NCBI GenBank assembly: GCA_025360355.1
Contig: JANYCL010000309.1
Span: 1 to 10,793 of the forward strand
Source of the DNA: Sphingobacteriaceae bacterium
GTDB lineage: Bacteria; Bacteroidota; Bacteroidia; B-17B0; Aurantibacillaceae
Reading direction: 5' to 3'
DNA length: 10,793 nucleotides
Shown here: positions 6,429-10,793 of the stretch, piece by piece
Layout of the letters: the number at the start of each line of letters is the position of its first letter
Numbering within the stretch: position 1 is the first letter of the stretch
The notes under the pieces: model-generated
Told to the model about the DNA's origin: nothing
Seen by the model: only the letters and a program-made list of their open reading frames with translations
The model's database searches: none
Program-made: the position numbers and the translations under genes

Positions 6429-8546
6429 TTATGCAGGAGGATTTAAAGTTGTGTCCTTCATAATATCTTCTGATGAAACAATTTCTTTTGTCTCTTCTTT
6501 ATCTTTATCGAAAGGACGTTTTCCGAAAATTTCTTCTAAGTCTTCTTTAAAGATCACTTCTTTCTCTAATAATTTATTCGCGAGTAAAGCAAGCTTCTCT
6601 TTGTTCATCGTCAGAATTTGTTTCGTGCGTGCGTAAGCTACATCGATCATCTTCTTCACCTCTTCATCAATTGTTTTCGCTGTAGCTTCACTATATGGCT
6701 TACCGAATGAGTATTCTGATTGTCCGCTGCTGTCGTAAAAACTTACGTTACCAATTTTATCATTCAAACCATAATAAACTATACACGCATAAGCTTGTTT
6801 TGTTATTTTTTCAAGATCACTTAATGCGCCTGTGCTTATTTTTCCGAAAGTTAATTCTTCAGCAACACGTCCGCCTAAAGCAGCGCACATCTCATCCATG
6901 ATCTGTTCGGTGGTTGTGATCTGTCTTTCTTCAGGTAAATACCAAGCTGCGCCTAATGAACGTCCGCGAGGCACAATTGTAACTTTTACCAATGGAGAAG
7001 CATGTTCTAACATCCAGCTAACTGTTGCGTGACCCGCTTCGTGGTAAGCAATTGTTTTTTTCTCGTGCGGCGTAATAATTTTATTTTTCTTTTCTAAACC
7101 TGCAATAATTCTATCCACTGCATCTAAAAAATCTTGTTTCGTTACTTGCTTTTTATCTGCACGCGCGGCAATTAAAGCTGCTTCGTTACAAATGTTTGCA
7201 ATATCAGCACCACTGAAACCGGGAGTTTGTCTTGATAAAAATTCAACATCAACACTGTCATCAATTTTAATATGTTTTAAATGAACTTTGAAAATTTCTT
7301 TCCGCTCAACAACATCCGGCATGTCAACATAAATTTGTCTGTCGAAACGTCCGGCACGCATTAAAGCTCTGTCTAAAATATCAGCGCGGTTCGTTGCTGC
7401 TAAAATAATCACACCACTATTAGTTCCAAAACCATCCATCTCAGTTAATAACTGATTCAAAGTATTCTCACGTTCATCATTCCCACCAGCCGCCGCATTT
7501 TTTCCGCGGGCACGACCAATTGCATCGATCTCATCAATAAAAATAATACACGGTGCTTTTTCTTTTGCATTGCGGAATAGATCTCGCACACGACTCGCTC
7601 CTACTCCAACAAACATCTCCACGAAATCAGAACCTGATAAAGAGAAGAACGGTACTTTTGCTTCGCCTGCAACTGCTTTTGCTAATAATGTTTTTCCTGT
7701 ACCGGGAGGGCCAACTAATAATGCGCCTTTCGGAATTTTTGCTCCTAAGTCGGTATATTTTTTTGGATTCTTTAAAAAATCTACAATTTCTTTAATTTCA
7801 ATTTTTGCACCATCTAAACCTGCAACATCATCGAAAGTGATATTTACATTTGTATCTTTATCAAATAAAACTGCTTTTGATTTTCCAATGTTGAAGATCT
7901 GTCCGGGACCGCCGCCTCCGCCTCCACCACTCATACGACGCATCATGAATAACCATAACAACACCATAATTAAAATTGGCGCGATCCATGTTAATTCGTT
8001 CATCCAATTAGTTTCATCAACCGAATGCGGATAAACTCGTTTGTCTTTTGAAATGCCTGCATCATCCTGAACTTTTTCAATACGACGAAGAAAATCATCA
8101 ACCGAAGAAATAGTTAATTTAAAATGCGGACCGTGAAATTTTTTATCCGGGAAAAACGCTACTCCTGTTTTTGTGTCTTTGTATGGTTCGCGGCTTGCTA
8201 AACTATCGGGTTGAATATAAATACGTGCAAATTTTTCATTTACAATATCAACACCTGCAACATCGCCGTGAGCTAACATTTTTTGTTCAAAATCAACCTG
8301 AGAAATCTCTATCATGCGCGATGAGAAATTTGTTCCGAAAAAAGTAACGAATAAAAGTCCGACAATTACAACTCCGTAGATCCAATAAAAATTATTGCCG
8401 CTATTTTTTCCGCCTCCGCCAATAGGAGATTGTTTCGAGAATTTTTCTTTCATTTTCTCGAACTGCTTCTTACGCTCTTCATCCTGATTTTTGGGAGAAC
8501 TATCATTCTTTAAATTAGGATCCGTATTTTTAATTTCTTCGCTCAT
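6429..8546 (-). CDS. ftsH: ATP-dependent zinc metalloprotease FtsH
   Basis: The 705-residue product is of normal or slightly long length for Bacteroidota FtsH. It is an inner-membrane hexameric AAA+ protease that degrades misfolded membrane proteins and selected cytosolic regulators. A charged N-terminal extension (1-50) precedes membrane helix 1 (about 52-70). An extracytoplasmic domain covers about 71-185 and helix 2 about 186-202, followed by the Gly-rich linker at 207-213. The AAA+ module has Walker A GPPGTGKT (279-286), Walker B IIFIDEID (334-341) and the second region of homology ending MRAGRFDRQ (396-404). The zinc protease has HEAGH (502-506) and the third zinc ligand Asp577 in TGALSDLEK. 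All catalytic residues are present, so it should be active. The gene begins 20 bp after rsfS on the same strand and is followed after 16 bp by a small membrane protein gene, suggesting co-transcription. Confidence 0.98.
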   Translation of the reverse strand: MSEEIKNTDPNLKNDSSPKNQDEERKKQFEKMKEKFSKQSPIGGGGKNSGNNFYWIYGVVIVGLLFVTFFGTNFSSRMIEISQVDFEQKMLAHGDVAGVDIVNEKFARIYIQPDSLASREPYKDTKTGVAFFPDKKFHGPHFKLTISSVDDFLRRIEKVQDDAGISKDKRVYPHSVDETNWMNELTWIAPILIMVLLWLFMMRRMSGGGGGGGPGQIFNIGKSKAVLFDKDTNVNITFDDVAGLDGAKIEIKEIVDFLKNPKKYTDLGAKIPKGALLVGPPGTGKTLLAKAVAGEAKVPFFSLSGSDFVEMFVGVGASRVRDLFRNAKEKAPCIIFIDEIDAIGRARGKNAAAGGNDERENTLNQLLTEMDGFGTNSGVIILAATNRADILDRALMRAGRFDRQIYVDMPDVVERKEIFKVHLKHIKIDDSVDVEFLSRQTPGFSGADIANICNEAALIAARADKKQVTKQDFLDAVDRIIAGLEKKNKIITPHEKKTIAYHEAGHATVSWMLEHASPLVKVTIVPRGRSLGAAWYLPEERQITTTEQIMDEMCAALGGRVAEELTFGKISTGALSDLEKITKQAYACIVYYGLNDKIGNVSFYDSSGQSEYSFGKPYSEATAKTIDEEVKKMIDVAYARTKQILTMNKEKLALLANKLLEKEVIFKEDLEEIFGKRPFDKDKEETKEIVSSEDIMKDTTLNPPA

Positions 8547-8566
8547 TTTGTTCTTGGTTCAAATAT

Positions 8567-9244
8567 TTATGCAAAAGTAATTTCTGCATCTGCCCACAGG
8601 GCTTCTAAGTTATAATAGTGACGCGTTTCTTTTTGGAAAACGTGAACAACTACGTTTATATAATCTAATAAGATCCATTCTGCATTTTCATATCCTTCAG
8701 CATGAAAAGGTCTTTCACTTGTTTTCTTTTGTACAACTTCATCGATCGAATCAGCAATAGCTTCAACGTGCGTTTTACTATCAGCATCACAGATCACAAA
8801 AAAATCACTAACACTGTTTTCTATTTCAGATAAATTAATGATGGTTATATTTTTCGCTTTCTTTTCTTGCATTCCGTCAATAATCGCATCTACTAGATCT
8901 GTAGTTTGCTTATCAGTTACAACTTTTACAGGACGTTTTGTTTTTGTTTTACCGCTAAGTGAACGTGCCGACTTTTTCTTTTCGGTATTTGCAATAGCAT
9001 TCGCCTGTTTAGTTTCTTTGTCTTTTACAAGGGCTGCTTTTTTCTTAACAACCTTTTTAACTACCTTTTTCTTTCCCGCTGTTGCTAAGGAAGACGTACG
9101 TTTCTTCGGTTTACTCTTTTTTGGTGCTTTTTTTGCTTCTAATGCTGCTTTTTTTGAGACAACTTTAGTTCCTTTCTTAACAACCTTCTTCGCAGATTTT
9201 TTCGCCGCTTTCTTCTTTGGTGCTTTTACTCCTTTTTTTGCCAT
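8567..9244 (-). CDS. rsfS: Ribosome silencing factor RsfS with long lysine-rich N-terminal tail
   Basis: Residues about 112-222 of this 225-residue protein match RsfS (formerly YbeB/Iojap). Visible features are the helix LVDAIIDGMQEKKAKNITII, then SDFFVICDADSKTHVEAIAD, the segment EGYENAEWILLDY and the C-terminal VVVHVFQKETRHYYNLEALW. RsfS binds ribosomal protein uL14 and blocks joining of the 30S and 50S subunits in starvation or stationary phase. Family members are usually little more than this domain, about 105-130 residues. Here about 108 extra residues come first, with 40 lysines, three arginines and only four acidic residues, in KK/AA/VV-rich repeats like a histone H1 tail. The tail has no internal Met from which a normal-sized RsfS could start (the only later Met is at 125, inside the domain), so it should be translated. 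The gene heads an apparent rsfS-ftsH operon, divergent from the biotin ligase gene. Confidence 0.95.
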   Translation of the reverse strand: MAKKGVKAPKKKAAKKSAKKVVKKGTKVVSKKAALEAKKAPKKSKPKKRTSSLATAGKKKVVKKVVKKKAALVKDKETKQANAIANTEKKKSARSLSGKTKTKRPVKVVTDKQTTDLVDAIIDGMQEKKAKNITIINLSEIENSVSDFFVICDADSKTHVEAIADSIDEVVQKKTSERPFHAEGYENAEWILLDYINVVVHVFQKETRHYYNLEALWADAEITFA

Positions 9245-9248
9245 AAAA

Positions 9249-9281
9249 ATTGAATGCTTTTCTTAATAAATTATACATTTG
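9249..9281 (+). promoter_or_regulatory. Promoter of the biotin ligase gene
   Basis: ATTG (9249-9252) and TACATTTG (9274-9281) are separated by 21 bases and fit the Bacteroidota -33/-7 pattern, with an exact -7 match. The predicted start is near 9286, leaving an untranslated leader of roughly 30 bases before the ATG at 9315. Confidence 0.5.
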
Positions 9282-9292
9282 TGCTAACACAA

Positions 9293-9321
9293 CAAAATTA
9301 ACCTTTTTGTCTTAATGTCAA
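9293..9321 (-). promoter_or_regulatory. Probable promoter of rsfS-ftsH
   Basis: On the minus strand TTG (9319-9321) precedes TAATTTTG (9293-9300) by 18 bases. The -7 box is an exact TAnnTTTG match; the spacer is one base shorter than usual and the -33 box lies inside the first codons of the divergent biotin ligase gene. The predicted leader before the rsfS ATG is about 45 bases. Confidence 0.4.
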
Positions 9322-10073
9322 CACTATTTATCGGGCAAAATAAAGTTTTTCTGCCTGAAACTTATAGCACCAATTCTTATGCCATTGAGCTGTTAAAGAA
9401 CGTTAATGCCATTGAGGGTACAGTTGTGTTTACCCATAAACAAACACAAGGTAAAGGACAAAGAGGTAACAGCTGGATGGCAGAGCCACAGCGGAATACA
9501 ACGCTTTCACTGATTTTAAAACCAAGCTTTTTAAATTCAAAGAATGCTTTTTATTTAAGTAAAATTACTGCGTTAGCGCTGTATGACGTATTGACTGAGA
9601 TCTTAAATGATAGTCAGTTTGACATAAAAATTAAATGGCCAAATGACATTCTTGTAAACTCTAAAAAAATTGCAGGTGTGCTTATCGAAAACAGTATTTT
9701 AAATGAGGCTGTGCAATGGAGTGTTATAGGGATTGGAATAAATGTTAACCAGAGTTATTTTGGCTCTCTTACACTTGCTACATCTTTAAATTTACTTACC
9801 GGTAAAGAATATAACCTCGATACGGTAATGGAGTTTTTATTCAAACATTACGAAAAATGGTATTTACGATTGAAAAAATCAGATCTTAACTTAATTGATG
9901 AAGCTTATAAAAAACTACTTTTCAAATTGAACGAGTTTTCAGAATTCGAACAGAATAATATCCGTTTTAAAGCTAAAGTTTTGGGTGTAGATGAAAATGG
10001 TTTGTTGGTTTTAGAAATGGAAAATAAAACTCAAAAGACTTTCGATATAAAAGACGTTCAATTTATTTATTAG
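9315..10073 (+). CDS. birA: Biotin--[acetyl-CoA-carboxylase] ligase (stand-alone, BirA-type)
   Basis: This 252-residue cytoplasmic enzyme activates biotin with ATP to biotinyl-AMP and transfers it to the lysine of biotin carboxyl carrier proteins. Visible motifs are the biotin/ATP loop GKGQRGNSW (46-54), KWPNDI (107-112), the segment KKIAGVLIE (117-125) with the catalytic-type lysine, and GIGINVN (139-145). A small C-terminal beta domain follows from about 205. There is no N-terminal helix-turn-helix domain, so it is the monofunctional type without the DNA-binding repressor role of the E. coli protein. It is divergent from rsfS-ftsH, an order seen elsewhere in Bacteroidota, and convergent with the next gene. 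The catalytic residues look intact. Confidence 0.96.
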   Translation: MSTLFIGQNKVFLPETYSTNSYAIELLKNVNAIEGTVVFTHKQTQGKGQRGNSWMAEPQRNTTLSLILKPSFLNSKNAFYLSKITALALYDVLTEILNDSQFDIKIKWPNDILVNSKKIAGVLIENSILNEAVQWSVIGIGINVNQSYFGSLTLATSLNLLTGKEYNLDTVMEFLFKHYEKWYLRLKKSDLNLIDEAYKKLLFKLNEFSEFEQNNIRFKAKVLGVDENGLLVLEMENKTQKTFDIKDVQFIY

Positions 10074-10130
10074 CCGTGAATAACACTAAATCATAATTGA
10101 TCATTTCTCAACTTTAGTGTTTATTCATGG
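10074..10130. terminator. Inverted repeat between convergent genes, probable bidirectional terminator
   Basis: The left arm at 10074-10090 (CCGTGAATAACACTAAA) pairs with the right arm at 10113-10130, whose complement is CCATGAATAAACACTAAA. The arms differ by one base change and one extra A, around a 22-base loop. The left arm begins directly after the birA stop, and the right arm contains the last codons and stop of the minus-strand gene. There is no T-tract, so it is not a classical intrinsic terminator. Confidence 0.55.
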
Positions 10131-10540
10131 TTGAGCAATTGTTTCAGCGCAGTCAATTTAAAATGCATGTCAAGCGAAAAATCAACTTCGAGTGAGCTAT
10201 TCTTAATGTCTTGATAAATGATCTGTGCTTTTTCGAAATTATTATTTGCTTCTTTTTCTTTAAACAGCTTGCTATATCCTATTCCTTTTTCATAAAGAAG
10301 ATCGGCCAGAATTTTTAAATTTGATTCTTCGAGTCCGTGTTTTTGTGTGAGGGTTTCAATTAGGCCGGCATTTTTTAATTTTTCGGCGTCTTCAATTTCA
10401 ATCTTTGTGTATTTAAGAGCCGATGTATTAATTAACGCTGTAAGATCAAGCCATTTTTCCTCTTTCTTCAAACCAAGTACAATTCCAAGAAATTTCCCAA
10501 ATTCCTCATATTGCCTCATGATATAATCTTTCCTAAACAT
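10121..10540 (-). CDS. Small helical protein of unknown function next to coaE
   Basis: This is a 139-residue soluble protein without signal peptide or membrane helix. The N-terminus MFRKDYIMRQYEEFGKFLGI has a D-Y-I-M-R-x-x-E-x-x pattern reminiscent of DUF6483 proteins; this assignment is tentative. The rest is predicted mostly helical and charged, with a TPR-like stretch at about 72-115 (LKILADLLYEKGIGYSKLFK, then ANNNFEKAQIIYQD). The ATG at 10538-10540 lies inside the end of coaE, overlapping it by eight bases (ATGTTTAG), which suggests translational coupling. A second Met at residue 8 would remove the overlap but lose the D-Y-I segment. Function is unknown; coupling to coaE does not establish a role in CoA synthesis. 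Confidence 0.8.
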   Translation of the reverse strand: MFRKDYIMRQYEEFGKFLGIVLGLKKEEKWLDLTALINTSALKYTKIEIEDAEKLKNAGLIETLTQKHGLEESNLKILADLLYEKGIGYSKLFKEKEANNNFEKAQIIYQDIKNSSLEVDFSLDMHFKLTALKQLLNHE

Positions 10541-10793
10541 TTTTTAATTTTTCGTAAGCAGATAAAACTTGCGGAATTAATCCTTCAATTTCATCATTCT
10601 TTATCACAATATCAGAGATCGGAATTTTTTCTTCATCCGGCAATTGATGCTTAATACGTTTTGCTATTTCTTCCTGAGGAATGCCATCACGTGCAATAAC
10701 ACGCTGCATTTTTAATTCTATTGGGGAAGTTACAAGGATGACCTTATCCAATCTCTTATAAATTGAAGTTTCAAATATTAAAGCGCTTTCCTG
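10533..10793 (-). CDS. coaE: Dephospho-CoA kinase, C-terminal part (5' end outside window)
   Basis: The frame is open to the right edge and gives the last 86 residues, starting QESALIFETSIYKRLDKVIL; the enzyme is usually about 195-200 residues, so the P-loop lies outside the window. The visible part has the family pattern of a hydrophobic strand (LDKVILVTSP), then the adenine/lid region QRVIARDGIPQEEIAKRI, KHQLPDEEKIPISDIVIKND and a final helix. CoaE phosphorylates the 3'-hydroxyl of dephospho-CoA in the last step of coenzyme A synthesis. The stop is TAG at 10533-10535, overlapping the next gene by eight bases. Confidence 0.93.
   Translation of the reverse strand, partial: QESALIFETSIYKRLDKVILVTSPIELKMQRVIARDGIPQEEIAKRIKHQLPDEEKIPISDIVIKNDEIEGLIPQVLSAYEKLKNV

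Noticed and set aside
7570..8034. 154-codon plus-strand frame opposite ftsH
   Set aside because: It is the complement of the Walker A and Gly-rich region of ftsH; Pro-rich runs come from the complement of glycine codons. The ftsH frame is fully intact.
8838..9266. 142-codon plus-strand frame opposite rsfS
   Set aside because: Its Phe-rich, membrane-like look is only the complement of the AAA/AAG lysine codons of the RsfS tail.

Overview
The window looks like the chromosome of an AT-rich member of the Bacteroidota. Evidence: a lipoprotein with many Reg_prop blades and a Y_Y_Y domain, an ftsH with the Gly-rich linker usual in this phylum, a TTTG-N19-TAnnTTTG-type promoter, few Shine-Dalgarno sequences, a GldL-like K-I-x-H-W-P motif in a small membrane protein, and the rsfS-ftsH pair divergent from a stand-alone biotin ligase. 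I cannot name a genus. Most genes are ordinary housekeeping genes; I see no defence system, CRISPR array, rRNA, tRNA or intact transposase.

Layout, left to right. 1-289 (-): 5' part of a small protein resembling DUF3467, cut by the window edge. 290-481: AT-rich spacer holding a weak nested hairpin and a 57-bp relic of the 3' end of a BaiN/HI0933-type flavoprotein gene. 482-3433 (-): a 983-residue propeller lipoprotein with 14 blade-like repeats, Y_Y_Y, a membrane helix and a coiled coil, ending where a SpoIIE-type phosphatase could begin. 3472-4719 (-): the intact BaiN/HI0933-family flavoprotein, whose 3' end matches the relic. 4720-4941: divergent intergenic region with a GC-rich, four-hairpin palindromic repeat. 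4942-6048 (+): SPFH-domain protein fused to a GYF_2 domain. 6066-6100: bidirectional terminator. 6113-9244 (-): probable operon rsfS - ftsH - small membrane protein, reading right to left. 9245-9314: compact divergent promoter region. 9315-10073 (+): birA-type biotin ligase. 10074-10130: inverted repeat between convergent genes. 10121-10793 (-): 3' part of coaE overlapping by 8 bp a small helical protein of unknown function.

How the genes relate: rsfS (ribosome silencing), ftsH (membrane protease), birA (biotin attachment) and coaE (last step of CoA synthesis) are core functions placed side by side and need not form one pathway. The accessory-looking part is 418-4860. There the propeller gene is bracketed by direct copies of the flavoprotein 3' end, and a repeat element sits just upstream of that flavoprotein. 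The points most worth a second look are this bracketed gene, the roughly 108-residue histone-H1-like lysine-rich tail on RsfS, the palindromic repeat, and the apparent loss of an output domain from the propeller sensor.
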